Assembly: GCA_963169805.1 (NCBI GenBank)
Contig: CAUJDY010000064.1
Location: 1-38,081 of the forward strand
Source: Bdellovibrionota bacterium
GTDB lineage: Bacteria > Bdellovibrionota > Bdellovibrionia > Bdellovibrionales > JAEYZS01
Reading direction: 5' to 3'
DNA: 38,081 nt
Below are positions 15,639-23,762 of the stretch, in pieces. A program made the translations under genes and the position numbers. The first letter of the stretch is position 1. Each line of letters begins with the position of its first letter. The notes below the pieces were generated by a model that saw nothing but the letters and a program-made list of their open reading frames with translations, had not been told where the DNA came from and did no database searches.

Positions 15639-17081
15639 ATGAACTTTGACGTATGTGTGATTGGAGCTGGGCCTGGTGGTTATGTGGCAGCGATTCGCTC
15701 TGCGCAACTTGGTTTAAAAACATGTGTGATAGAAAGAGATCGTCTGGGAGGAGTTTGCTTAAATGTAGGATGTATTCCTTCGAAAGCTATGATTACAGCA
15801 AGTCATCTTCTTCATAGAGTTCAACATGATGCTCCTGAAATGGGAATCAAAATAGGTGGCAAAGTTTCTGTTGATATGCCAACGCTCTTGAGCTGGAAAA
15901 ACAGTGTTTGCGAAAGAATGTCTGGTGGAGTTCAGCAACTTCTCAAGGGAAATAGTGTTGAAGTGATGAGTGGAGAGGCTACTTTTAAAAACGCTACAAC
16001 ACTCACTGTTAAAGGAAAAGATAAAACTCAAGATGTAACAGCTAAACATTTTGTGATTGCAACAGGATCTCGTCCAATTGAGATTCCGGGCTTTGCTTTT
16101 GATGAGAAGATTGTGATGTCTTCTACTGGTGCATTAGACTTAGATCAATTGCCAAAAAAACTTGTTGTGATTGGTGGTGGATACATTGGACTTGAGATTG
16201 CGGGATATCTTGCAAAGCTTGGAACAGAAGTGACTGTTTTAGAGGCTAATAAAGAAATACTCTTTGGAGTTGTTGATAAAGAATGTGTGCAAGTTGTTGC
16301 TCGTAAACTTAAAAAACTGGGCGTTCAGATTCTCACCGATGCAAAAGCGAAGGGGTATGTAAAGAAAGGCTCGGGAGTTGAGGTGACATGCGAGATCTTT
16401 GGTAAAGAGGAAAAGTTAGTTGCCGATAAAATTTTGGTAACAGTAGGAAGAAAGCCTAATTCAGATCAAATGAACTTAAAAGGAATTGGCTTAGCGATTG
16501 ATGAAAAGGGATTTATAAAAGTTGATGCAAAGAGAAGAACAAGTCTTCCAAATATCTATGCTATTGGAGATATTGCTTGCCAACCTATGCTAGCGCATAA
16601 GGCCTCTCATGAAGGTGTTCTTGTTGCAGAAGTTATAGGCGGCAAGAATAGAGCCTATGATGTGAAGACAGTTCCTGCTGTGATTTTTACGGATCCTGAG
16701 ATCGCATCAGCAGGTATGACAGAAGAAGAGTGTAAAGCAAAGGGCTTTACAGATTTAAGAGTAGGGAAATTTCCATTTGCAGCAAATGGAAGAGCTGTCT
16801 CTATGATGGAAACAGATGGTTTTGTAAAAATCGTCGCAAACGCAAAAAATAATGTTGTACTGGGTGTTCATATTGTGGGTCCTGAAGCTTCAAATTTAAT
16901 TTCTGAAGCAGCACTCGCAATCGAAATGGGAGCAACAGTAGAAGATCTAGCTCTTACAATCCATCCACACCCTACATTAGGTGAAACAATGATGGAGGCT
17001 GCAGAGGCGACTCTTGGGCATGCGATCCACGTTATTCAAAGACCTCTTTCACAAAGAAAGACGCCAACGGCGCACGTATAG
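15639..17081 (+). CDS. lpdA: Dihydrolipoamide dehydrogenase (E3)
   Basis: This flavoenzyme reoxidises the dihydrolipoyl arm of E2 and makes NADH. It shows an N-terminal FAD motif GAGPGG (residues 9-14), the redox disulfide C40-x4-C45 in CLNVGC, an NAD-binding GGGYIGLE in the middle, the second FAD contact AIGDIA, and the C-terminal HPHPTLGE with the catalytic His/Glu pair. At 480 residues it is standard length. It lies 16 bases after E2 and one base before the lipB ATG. It may serve every lipoyl complex of the cell, since no other copy is in view. Confidence 0.96.
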   Translation: MNFDVCVIGAGPGGYVAAIRSAQLGLKTCVIERDRLGGVCLNVGCIPSKAMITASHLLHRVQHDAPEMGIKIGGKVSVDMPTLLSWKNSVCERMSGGVQQLLKGNSVEVMSGEATFKNATTLTVKGKDKTQDVTAKHFVIATGSRPIEIPGFAFDEKIVMSSTGALDLDQLPKKLVVIGGGYIGLEIAGYLAKLGTEVTVLEANKEILFGVVDKECVQVVARKLKKLGVQILTDAKAKGYVKKGSGVEVTCEIFGKEEKLVADKILVTVGRKPNSDQMNLKGIGLAIDEKGFIKVDAKRRTSLPNIYAIGDIACQPMLAHKASHEGVLVAEVIGGKNRAYDVKTVPAVIFTDPEIASAGMTEEECKAKGFTDLRVGKFPFAANGRAVSMMETDGFVKIVANAKNNVVLGVHIVGPEASNLISEAALAIEMGATVEDLALTIHPHPTLGETMMEAAEATLGHAIHVIQRPLSQRKTPTAHV

Positions 17082-17082
17082 T

Positions 17083-17700
17083 ATGAAGTTTGAAAACTGG
17101 GGATCCATTCCTTACCAAGATGCATTGAACCGACAAATGGAGTTGGTTCATATGGTATCAGAAGGTGATGCAGACGAGTTAGTTGCCATTTGTTCGCATC
17201 CCCCTGTTGTTACTTTAGGACGTGCGACTCAGCAGGGAGATCTTACTTCCTGGAAGGGTGAAGTCGTAGAAATACAAAGAGGAGGGCGCGCCACTTATCA
17301 TGGTCCTTCTCAGGTTGTTGCATATCCAATTTTAGATCTTTCAAAGCGCGGTCGTGACCTTCATTTATTTATTCGTAACATTGAGCGAGCAGTCATTGAT
17401 TCGTTAAAAGAGTACGGCGTAGAAGCTCACACATCAGAGGGAAATACGGGTGTATGGATTGGAGCAAAAAAAATTGCAAGTATTGGAATCGCAGTAAAGA
17501 AGTGGGTTTCTTATCATGGTGTAGCTATTAACATTGACCATGACCCTGAGGCTTTTCAGGGGCTAAAACCATGTGGCTTTTCCACAGAAACGATGGTCAG
17601 CCTTGAAGAACTGGCTGGAATAAAAATTTCTCATGATGAGTATATTAAAAATCTATCAAATAAGCTTGATAGCTATTTAAAAATTACAAATCCCTCATAA
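17083..17700 (+). CDS. lipB: Lipoyl(octanoyl) transferase
   Basis: This enzyme moves octanoate from acyl carrier protein to lipoyl domains, the step before LipA. The catalytic pair is present: Lys130 in AKKIASIG and Cys164 in KPCGF. The substrate loop reads RGGRATYHGPSQ; the normally invariant GPGQ has Ser76 in place of glycine. I set the start at the ATG at 17083, one base after the lpdA stop, because the longer open frame overlaps lpdA by 68 bases and its extra residues are not LipB-like. It is 206 residues long. It closes the lipA-E2-E3-lipB operon, putting cofactor making and cofactor use under one control. Confidence 0.95.
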   Translation: MKFENWGSIPYQDALNRQMELVHMVSEGDADELVAICSHPPVVTLGRATQQGDLTSWKGEVVEIQRGGRATYHGPSQVVAYPILDLSKRGRDLHLFIRNIERAVIDSLKEYGVEAHTSEGNTGVWIGAKKIASIGIAVKKWVSYHGVAINIDHDPEAFQGLKPCGFSTETMVSLEELAGIKISHDEYIKNLSNKLDSYLKITNPS

Positions 17701-17759
17701 ATTCTACATTTAAAGCAGTTCCGTTGGTACCTTCTCTTGGTTGCGTGGGGTAACATATA

Positions 17760-18605
17760 GTGAAGATTATTGCAGGGATCATTTTAGCTTTTTCTTTTCA
17801 AGCATTCGCAAGTTCGATGTGTACAAATTTTTTTGTTAATCGTTTATTTTTAGATGTTCAGCTCTCGGTCTTAGAATCAGCTGAAAGTTTTCAGGAAAAT
17901 ATACAAGGCTTGTATGCAACGAGGCTTTTAAATGGAAATTCAACTCGCCTTGCAAGTTATATTCTGCAAGAGCTAAAGACAGGGGCTGCAGAGGCAGTGC
18001 AAGCGGTTAAGACATCGAAGGATGAACAGGGGATCAAGAATACGATAGCTTTTATTCATAAACTTGATTTTATACTAAGAGCAGCTGTGGAGAATAAAAC
18101 GGCTCAAGATGCTCAAGTTCTGGAAACATTTAGATCTAAAATGTTAGAAAGAGACGTAGCTACCGTATTTGAAAGACGAAAAGAGCTTGCAGAAGAGATA
18201 TTAGGAGAAAGACTTCCTGATACAATAATCAAATATTTTATTCAAACCTCAGAAAATCTTGCCGTTCCGTATGTACGCGTTCTTGAAAAATACATTCAAC
18301 TCAATTACAAGCTCAAAAAAATGGAAACATATGACATTGATATTGTGATGAGAGCAATTCTAACAAACTTTTCAGTTCAGTCAGGCAATGCAAATCAAAT
18401 TGCTCTCATCTATTCGCTAGCGCAGTACAGAGTTCAAAAAAACTATGGAAAAATTCCGCATAGCTTAAAAATCACATTAATACTTAAGTATATGAATGCG
18501 AAGTTGGATATTAAGGTGCCAGAATTATATGACCTCTACATGCAGTTGTCGGCACTTACCAAAGCTTCTCAGGTTTTGGCGTTACCAAAACCTGAGGTTA
18601 ATTGA
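17760..18605 (+). CDS. Unknown secreted helical protein
   Basis: Not recognised. The start is a GTG with GGGG nine bases ahead. Residues 1-18 form a signal peptide (hydrophobic core IIAGIILAFSFQAFA). The remaining 260 residues are mainly amphipathic helix, with few cysteines (Cys21 only near the N terminus) and no motif I know. It follows lipB by 60 bases on the same strand and could be read from the same transcript. Two hairpins overlap its end. Confidence 0.6.
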   Translation: MKIIAGIILAFSFQAFASSMCTNFFVNRLFLDVQLSVLESAESFQENIQGLYATRLLNGNSTRLASYILQELKTGAAEAVQAVKTSKDEQGIKNTIAFIHKLDFILRAAVENKTAQDAQVLETFRSKMLERDVATVFERRKELAEEILGERLPDTIIKYFIQTSENLAVPYVRVLEKYIQLNYKLKKMETYDIDIVMRAILTNFSVQSGNANQIALIYSLAQYRVQKNYGKIPHSLKITLILKYMNAKLDIKVPELYDLYMQLSALTKASQVLALPKPEVN

Positions 18606-18619
18606 ATGTTACAATTAAC
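18568..18619. terminator. Two consecutive hairpins between convergent genes
   Basis: A perfect 12-bp stem (CTCAGGTTTTGG / CCAAAACCTGAG, five-base loop) lies in the last codons of the unknown secreted gene. It abuts a second 8-bp stem (GTTAATTG / CAATTAAC, seven-base loop) that spans both stop codons. Neither strand has a clean T-tract, so termination in either direction is probable rather than certain. Confidence 0.5.
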
Positions 18620-19646
18620 TTAAATTTATCTTCTTTATATCAAGTTTTTGCTTTCTTCTATCAATTACAAGTGAAACAACAATTGAAGATCCTATTAAGA
18701 AAGCAATGATTGCTAATGACCAACTAATTGGAAATTTACCGCCAAAAGCTTCATTGAGCCATACCATTTTAAGACCCACAAAAACAAGTACAGAGGCCAG
18801 GCCATATTTTATATATGCAAAACGATCCATAACACCAGCTAACATAAAGTACATGGAGCGTAAGCCCAGTATTGCAAAAATATTTGAGGTAAAGACAATT
18901 AAAGGTTCTTTTGTGAGAGCAAAAATTGCTGGTACAGAATCAACTGCAAAAATAATATCACTCAGCTCCAAAAATATAAGAGCTAAGAACAGAGGTGTTA
19001 CGTAGATAAGTCCATTTTTCTTAATAAAAAAGTTTTGTCCCTCGATATGAGGATGAACGCGAAAGATTTTCTTGAGCTGTGCCACTATAAAATTATTCTC
19101 AAGATTTTGTGGTTCAGTTCCTGCAAAAAACATCTTTGATCCTGTCAGGATGAGTAGGGCACCAAAGAACATAACAACCCACTGGTATTGCATCAAAAGA
19201 GAGCCCATTGCTATAAAGATAGCTCTAAAAATTAATGCTCCTAGGATTCCCCAAAACAGAACTCTGTGTTGATACATCTTTGGGATTCCAAAGTAGGCAT
19301 ATACCACAGCAAAGATAAAAATATTATCGATAGGCAGAGATTTTTCTACGACGAAGCCAGTTAAAAACTCTAAAGCAGAAGTTTTAGCCTGTTGATCTGG
19401 ATCGAATCCTGGGATGGATGTATATTTGTCGTAATTCGTAAATGCATATTGAGCATAAAGATAGAATAGATAATTAAAGACAAGTGCTAAGCTTATCCAA
19501 ACGGTAGTCCAAACAGAAGCCTCTTTAAAGCTGACCTCGTGAGCGTTTTTATGAAATACGCCTAAATCCAAGGCTAATACGATAAGTACAAAAATAGTAA
19601 AGCCTACGTAAAACCACCAATAATCAACAAAAGGGAAAAGTATCAT
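18615..19646 (-). CDS. TerC-family integral membrane protein (Alx-like)
   Basis: This polytopic inner-membrane protein belongs to the TerC/Alx family, whose best-studied members export or balance manganese and respond to high pH. The chain has about eight or nine hydrophobic segments and the family motifs LDLGVFHKNAHEVSFKEA near the N terminus, FVVEKSLPIDNIFIF (acidic residues in the membrane) and LELSDIIFAVDSVPAIFALT. I start at the ATG at 19646 because AGGAG lies seven bases upstream; a longer frame from 19694 would run through the candidate promoter. It is 343 residues long. It is divergent from a NhaR-like LysR gene, which probably controls it. Confidence 0.92.
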   Translation of the reverse strand: MILFPFVDYWWFYVGFTIFVLIVLALDLGVFHKNAHEVSFKEASVWTTVWISLALVFNYLFYLYAQYAFTNYDKYTSIPGFDPDQQAKTSALEFLTGFVVEKSLPIDNIFIFAVVYAYFGIPKMYQHRVLFWGILGALIFRAIFIAMGSLLMQYQWVVMFFGALLILTGSKMFFAGTEPQNLENNFIVAQLKKIFRVHPHIEGQNFFIKKNGLIYVTPLFLALIFLELSDIIFAVDSVPAIFALTKEPLIVFTSNIFAILGLRSMYFMLAGVMDRFAYIKYGLASVLVFVGLKMVWLNEAFGGKFPISWSLAIIAFLIGSSIVVSLVIDRRKQKLDIKKINLS

Positions 19647-19665
19647 AGAATATCTCCTAAGCCTA

Positions 19666-19694
19666 TTTATCGTCATGATTTTAGTATTTATCAA
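19666..19694 (-). promoter_or_regulatory. Candidate terC promoter
   Basis: Read on the minus strand, TTGATA (19689-19694) and GATAAA (19666-19671) are 17 bases apart, about 20 bases before the terC ATG. The -35 lies inside the inverted repeat at 19685-19705. Confidence 0.4.
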
Positions 19695-19705
19695 ATAGAT
19701 AAATA
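19685..19705. promoter_or_regulatory. LysR-type operator candidate
   Basis: TATTTATC and GATAAATA are perfect eight-base inverted arms with a five-base spacer, and contain the T-N11-A pattern typical of LysR-family sites. The repeat sits between the divergent terC and lysR-type genes and covers the likely terC -35. Confidence 0.6.
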
Positions 19706-19751
19706 TGTTATTATGTATAGATTAAAACGATGCATAAGTTGAGGGGTATCA

Positions 19752-20636
19752 ATGAATCCATGGATGAACTATCACCATTTATTTTATTTTAAGGCTATCG
19801 CAGAAGAAGGATCTGTATCGAAAGCGGCTACAAAGTTACGATTGGGGCAACCGACGCTATCTGCACAGCTTAAGCAGCTTGAAAATTCATTGGGTGTTCA
19901 GCTTTTTGAGAGAAGTCATAAAAAACTGGCTCTCACTGAGCAAGGAAAGGTAGCGTTTGATTATGCTAAAAACATATTTCAAATGGGATCTGAGATGTAT
20001 CAGGTTTTACATGATAGAATAAAACCGCTTAAGCCTACCGTGCATTTGGGAGCTCTCGATAGTATTCCTAAGCAAATTGTCGTTCAGTTAGCGCGAGCAG
20101 CATTTAAAATTACAAATTGTCATATTACTCTTTCGGAGGGGAAATTTGATGAATTGCAAAGAGAGTTAATGGCACATCAGATGGACTTAATGGTCACAAA
20201 TTTTTTACCAACTGGTATAAATAGCAAAGGACTTTATCCTAAAGTTATAGCTAAAAAAAATATTCGATTTTATGGTTCACCCAAATTTAAAAATCTTCGT
20301 AAAAATTTTCCTCAATCAATTTCTGATGTTCCAATGATTCTTCCAACTTATGATAGTAAATTAAGACAGGACCTTGACCACTGGTCTAAGTTGCATAAAA
20401 TTGATTTTAATATAGTAGTGGAAAGCCAAGATATATCAGTCAAAAAGCTTATGGCTGTGGAGGGATTTGGTATTATACCGGCTGCAATTCATGCAGTTGT
20501 TGGCCAGGTTGGGAGAGGAGAGTTAATAGAAATTGGACAGCTACATGGTGTTTATGAGGAACTGTATCTAGTAACCGCTCAAAGAAAAATTGAAAACAGT
20601 ATTGCTGCCAAACTTAAAGAAACATTTACTCTCTAG
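19752..20636 (+). CDS. LysR-family regulator, NhaR-like
   Basis: This transcription factor has an N-terminal winged helix-turn-helix (residues 5-65: MNYHHLFYFKAIAEEGSVSK, then LGQPTLSAQLKQLENSLGVQ) and a C-terminal effector-binding domain. The NYxHLxYF opening is characteristic of the NhaR subgroup, whose E. coli member senses sodium and pH. It is a full-length 294 residues. The gene points away from terC with a 105-base gap containing an inverted repeat, the classic arrangement for a LysR protein that controls its divergent neighbour and itself. The signal could be cation or pH stress, given the TerC target; this is inference. Confidence 0.9.
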   Translation: MNPWMNYHHLFYFKAIAEEGSVSKAATKLRLGQPTLSAQLKQLENSLGVQLFERSHKKLALTEQGKVAFDYAKNIFQMGSEMYQVLHDRIKPLKPTVHLGALDSIPKQIVVQLARAAFKITNCHITLSEGKFDELQRELMAHQMDLMVTNFLPTGINSKGLYPKVIAKKNIRFYGSPKFKNLRKNFPQSISDVPMILPTYDSKLRQDLDHWSKLHKIDFNIVVESQDISVKKLMAVEGFGIIPAAIHAVVGQVGRGELIEIGQLHGVYEELYLVTAQRKIENSIAAKLKETFTL

Positions 20637-20654
20637 ATCAAAAGGGCCGAGAAA

Positions 20655-21065
20655 TTATTTACGAGATATACTAATCGCAAACTTAAGAACTCCTGCTGCT
20701 TTAACCGTATCAATAATCTCAATCACTCGACCATGAGGAACATCTTTGTCTGCAGATATAATAGCTTGGATGTCAGGTTTTTTTTCAGATTCAGTTTTGG
20801 CATAGGCTGCTAGATCGTCTGTTGTACTTTTTTGTCCGTTTAAATAAAAATCACCTGATTGTTCTATTGAAATATTGAGTTGAGATGGAACAGTTTCGTC
20901 TCCGCTGGCAGCTTTTGGCAAATTAATTTGAACGCTAGGATTCATTATAATTGGCGTTGTTACCATAAATATTATTAAAACAACTAGGATGATATCTACA
21001 AATGGAGTGACGTTGATTTCTGATATAGGAGATTCATTATCTGAAGAGGACATTTTAGATGCCAT
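20655..21065 (-). CDS. exbD: ExbD/TolR-family proton-channel subunit
   Basis: This single-span inner-membrane protein, with ExbB, converts proton motive force into work at the outer membrane. A short cytoplasmic tail is followed by SEINVTPFVDIILVVLIIF, which contains the essential membrane aspartate (Asp24), and then a periplasmic domain with the usual beta-alpha pattern. It is 136 residues long. It lies three bases after exbB. No tonB or tolA gene is next to it, so assignment to the TonB, Tol-Pal or another system cannot be made from this window. Confidence 0.92.
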   Translation of the reverse strand: MASKMSSSDNESPISEINVTPFVDIILVVLIIFMVTTPIIMNPSVQINLPKAASGDETVPSQLNISIEQSGDFYLNGQKSTTDDLAAYAKTESEKKPDIQAIISADKDVPHGRVIEIIDTVKAAGVLKFAISISRK

Positions 21066-21068
21066 GGA

Positions 21069-21704
21069 TTATCCTTTCTTTTTAGAGTAAGCCAGGCATA
21101 GTTCTTTTAAACCCTCAAGATTTTGGATCACGTATCGTACTTGTTTTTGAAAGGTGTTGAAGGCAATAACTGCAGGGATAGCGACAAATAATCCCACAGC
21201 AGTGGCAACTAGTGCCTCAGCAATACCTGCCATGATCGAAGGACCTGAGCTTTGACTAATTCCTTGAGCTACGCCTAGATCATTAAAGGCTTTCATAATT
21301 CCCAATACTGTACCAAGAAGGCCAATAAAAGGAGCGTTAGAGCCAAGAGTGGCAAGAAAGTTTAAAGATTTTTCCATTTTTTGCTTTTCAAAAATAATAT
21401 GGCTGTTGATTATTTCCTCAACGCCCTGGGGTCCATTTTCTTTTATATGCTTGAAAAAGTGTGAAAGTACGCGTCCCTCAAGAGTTTCTTTATCTTTTGT
21501 CATTTCCTCTAGTTCTGCTAAATTATTTGATTTTAATGCCTCAAGAAGTTGATTGCGAACTTTATCACTTTGAGTTTTATAGTTTTTGAGAGTCCAATAG
21601 CGCTCAATAATAATAGTTACGCTCATCACGCTTAGTAGTATCAATAACCATAAAATTCCCTCTGCACCATTTTGAGCGACCGTGAATATTTTTTCGGTTA
21701 ACAT
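21069..21704 (-). CDS. exbB: ExbB/TolQ-family proton-channel subunit
   Basis: This is an inner-membrane protein with three spans: about residues 15-38 (LWLLILLSVMSVTIIIE), about 120-145 (the conserved APFIGLLGTVLGIMKAF) and about 165-190 (EALVATAVGLFVAIPAVI). These are the landmarks of the MotA/TolQ/ExbB family. It is 211 residues long. It is the first gene of a two-gene exbB-exbD operon with a good promoter 30-60 bases upstream. TolQ is an alternative name; without a neighbouring tolA or tonB the choice of ExbB is conventional. Confidence 0.92.
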   Translation of the reverse strand: MLTEKIFTVAQNGAEGILWLLILLSVMSVTIIIERYWTLKNYKTQSDKVRNQLLEALKSNNLAELEEMTKDKETLEGRVLSHFFKHIKENGPQGVEEIINSHIIFEKQKMEKSLNFLATLGSNAPFIGLLGTVLGIMKAFNDLGVAQGISQSSGPSIMAGIAEALVATAVGLFVAIPAVIAFNTFQKQVRYVIQNLEGLKELCLAYSKKKG

Positions 21705-21732
21705 AAGACCCCCTAGGATTTGTCCTTAAATT

Positions 21733-21761
21733 ATTATTAAGGGCTTAGCGTGGAGGGTCAA
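21733..21761 (-). promoter_or_regulatory. Candidate sigma70-type promoter of exbBD
   Basis: On the minus strand, TTGACC (21756-21761) and AATAAT (21733-21738) are separated by 17 bases and each matches consensus at five of six positions. The -10 is 28 bases ahead of the exbB ATG. Confidence 0.6.
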
Positions 21762-21820
21762 GAGACGTCTATGCAAAATGCATGTGTCGTCTGGCGTTAG
21801 TTGTGGTAGATTTGAAGGGT

Positions 21821-23614
21821 ATGATTTTAGCCTGTCGATACGTCTTAATTTTTATGCTTACAAGCATGAGTGCTTGTACATGGGAATCAAAAAGTCCATC
21901 CTTTCTTGTTGTTGCGGTTGATTCATTTCCGTTTGAATCCGTGAAGTGTAATGATTTTGAAAAAAACAAAGGCTTCAAAATTATTTGCGATGAAATGATA
22001 AGGTTTACCCATGCCTATACGCCTAGCATTTTAACACAACCCTCATTAGCAAGTCTTTTTACTGGCAAGTACCCTTTTGAGCACGGGGTTTGGAATAACG
22101 GTCCAACATATTTATCTGCCAAACTTCTAACTTCTGCAGAGGTAGCTGTTCAAAAGGGTTACAAAACTTTGTTTGTATCCGGTGGAGTGCCAGCATGGAA
22201 GAGGTCTGGATTAGACCAGGGGTTTGAGATTTTTGAGGATAATATCAGTGTCGATTACCGTCGCTATTATAGAGAAGTGGCTGTGAATGTGGGTATTTTT
22301 ACGGATTGGCTTAAAAAAGAGGTCGATGAAACTCCATTTTACGCCTTTCTCTATTTAAATGATCTTCAGTTTCCAGATTTTCCAACTGTGGATAATGATG
22401 GTTTTCCTAGAGAAAAAACATACGAGGGGCAACTGAGAGAAATTGATGAAAGTTTAGAACGACTATTTGAGGAATTAAAAAAACAAAATGTATGGAATAA
22501 AACGTGGATTATTGTTGTAGGTGTCAATGGACTTTCTAGAGATATTCGGTTGGATGAGGCAATTGGAACAAACCTCTACCATGAAAATACAAATGTCGCT
22601 TTATTTATTAAACCTCCCAGCACACAGGAACATCCTAAAGCAGTAAGGACAATTGATTCAAATGTCAGTTTAGTAGATGTGGGAAGACTACTTTTTGATT
22701 TATTGGACTTTGAATTTTATGAAACTACAAAGAGTTTTTTTAAAACAATCTCTTTAAAAAAATATATTCTTTCAAATGTAGAAGAAGATGCGGGCAGAAT
22801 TTTATTATTCGAATCTGGTTGGCCTCAGTGGAGACAAGTGGGGCAGACAAAGTTTGCACTTCAGAAAGATAATTACCTTTTGGTTTATGAAGAGAAACCA
22901 AAATTATTTAATACCCTGATAGATCGGAATCAAGTTTATCCGATTGATTATAAGCAAAACTCATTTCAAGTTTTAACAGACAGTGCGGCTCAATTAGTTG
23001 CCTTAATGAATAACACAGAAAAAACGGCACTATCTTCGGATATTGTGCAGAAGTATAGATTGAGTCATGCGTTTTTTAAAAAAGAGGGATGGAATTCTGA
23101 TTTCTATCCTGAGGTGCTCTCGTTTTATAAGCGTACAAAAGATAAGGAAATAGCTGGTTGGTTGGCTACATATTACATTGATAATGAAAATTGGAAAGAG
23201 CTTTTGCAGTTAGGAGAAGAGGTTAAGAATTCAGATTGGATTTGGGTTGCTGCTCAAAATTTAGTTCAATCAGCAGAAAAAATAATCCCTCCGGAGCCTC
23301 ATATTTGTTTAAGAATGATTTCTGATTATGAAGAAATTGAAAGTGAAAAAATATTTGAAGAAAGATGCGAGGATGTTTTTTTGCAAACGCTATTTGGATA
23401 CTTAAAATTTCGAGGAAAGATGGATAAGAGAGAATACTTAGTGAAAATTTATAGACAGTACAAAACGGAATATGAAATACAGCGTTTGAATTATCAGAAT
23501 GGCTATATTTGGGATACTCAGAATAATTTTATTATTAAACCACACTACGTAGAGCTCATTTTCTCCATACCTCAATTATCCCGCATCAAAAGACTTTTAG
23601 ACCAATCCATCTAA
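21821..23614 (+). CDS. Degenerate sulfatase/alkaline-phosphatase-fold lipoprotein
   Basis: The N-terminal half has the alkaline-phosphatase superfamily layout: FLVVAVDSFP (first metal aspartate, Asp34) and then TPSILTQPSLASLFTGKYPFEHGVW, which matches the sulfatase nucleophile region. The Cys/Ser that becomes formylglycine is Thr72 and the following Arg is Leu. The second metal site, normally SDHG, reads GVNG (Asp to Val235, His to Asn236), and the usual DxHxP reads DLQFP. Activity is therefore doubtful. The C-terminal half (about residue 330 on) is not recognised. I start at the ATG at 21821 because it gives a signal peptide with lipobox MSAC; an ATG at 21782 is also open, and neither has a good ribosome site. 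It ends four bases before an inverted-repeat element. Confidence 0.7.
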   Translation: MILACRYVLIFMLTSMSACTWESKSPSFLVVAVDSFPFESVKCNDFEKNKGFKIICDEMIRFTHAYTPSILTQPSLASLFTGKYPFEHGVWNNGPTYLSAKLLTSAEVAVQKGYKTLFVSGGVPAWKRSGLDQGFEIFEDNISVDYRRYYREVAVNVGIFTDWLKKEVDETPFYAFLYLNDLQFPDFPTVDNDGFPREKTYEGQLREIDESLERLFEELKKQNVWNKTWIIVVGVNGLSRDIRLDEAIGTNLYHENTNVALFIKPPSTQEHPKAVRTIDSNVSLVDVGRLLFDLLDFEFYETTKSFFKTISLKKYILSNVEEDAGRILLFESGWPQWRQVGQTKFALQKDNYLLVYEEKPKLFNTLIDRNQVYPIDYKQNSFQVLTDSAAQLVALMNNTEKTALSSDIVQKYRLSHAFFKKEGWNSDFYPEVLSFYKRTKDKEIAGWLATYYIDNENWKELLQLGEEVKNSDWIWVAAQNLVQSAEKIIPPEPHICLRMISDYEEIESEKIFEERCEDVFLQTLFGYLKFRGKMDKREYLVKIYRQYKTEYEIQRLNYQNGYIWDTQNNFIIKPHYVELIFSIPQLSRIKRLLDQSI

Positions 23615-23617
23615 AAT

Positions 23618-23762
23618 AAAAGGTACCAGGTCGCTTTTCCGAATTATGGGGGTTCTTTTGCATTTGGATTGCAATAAAATCTCTATTTCGAGCAGTTTAT
23701 AATACTTACAGCTTAAATCTAAAGTAGCCCGGATAATTCGGAAAAGCGACCTGGTACCTTTT
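23618..23762. mobile_element. MITE-like element with 30-bp perfect terminal inverted repeats
   Basis: The left arm 23618-23647 (begins AAAAGGTACCAGGTCGC) and the right arm 23733-23762 are exact reverse complements over 30 bases. They enclose an AT-rich 85-base core with no coding potential. The ends start at AAAAGG and finish at CCTTTT. The element lies exactly between two convergent genes, and its right end supplies the last two bases of the stop codon of the downstream gene. No clear target duplication is seen. It could be a small non-autonomous mobile element or an intergenic repeat that doubles as a bidirectional terminator. Confidence 0.65.

Noticed and set aside
17014-17082. Upstream extension of lipB
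   Set aside because: It lies inside the lpdA coding end and has no LipB similarity; the ATG at 17083 fits the family.
21821-23614. Formylglycine-dependent sulfatase
   Set aside because: The required Cys or Ser in CxPSR is Thr and the Arg is Leu, so formylglycine cannot form.
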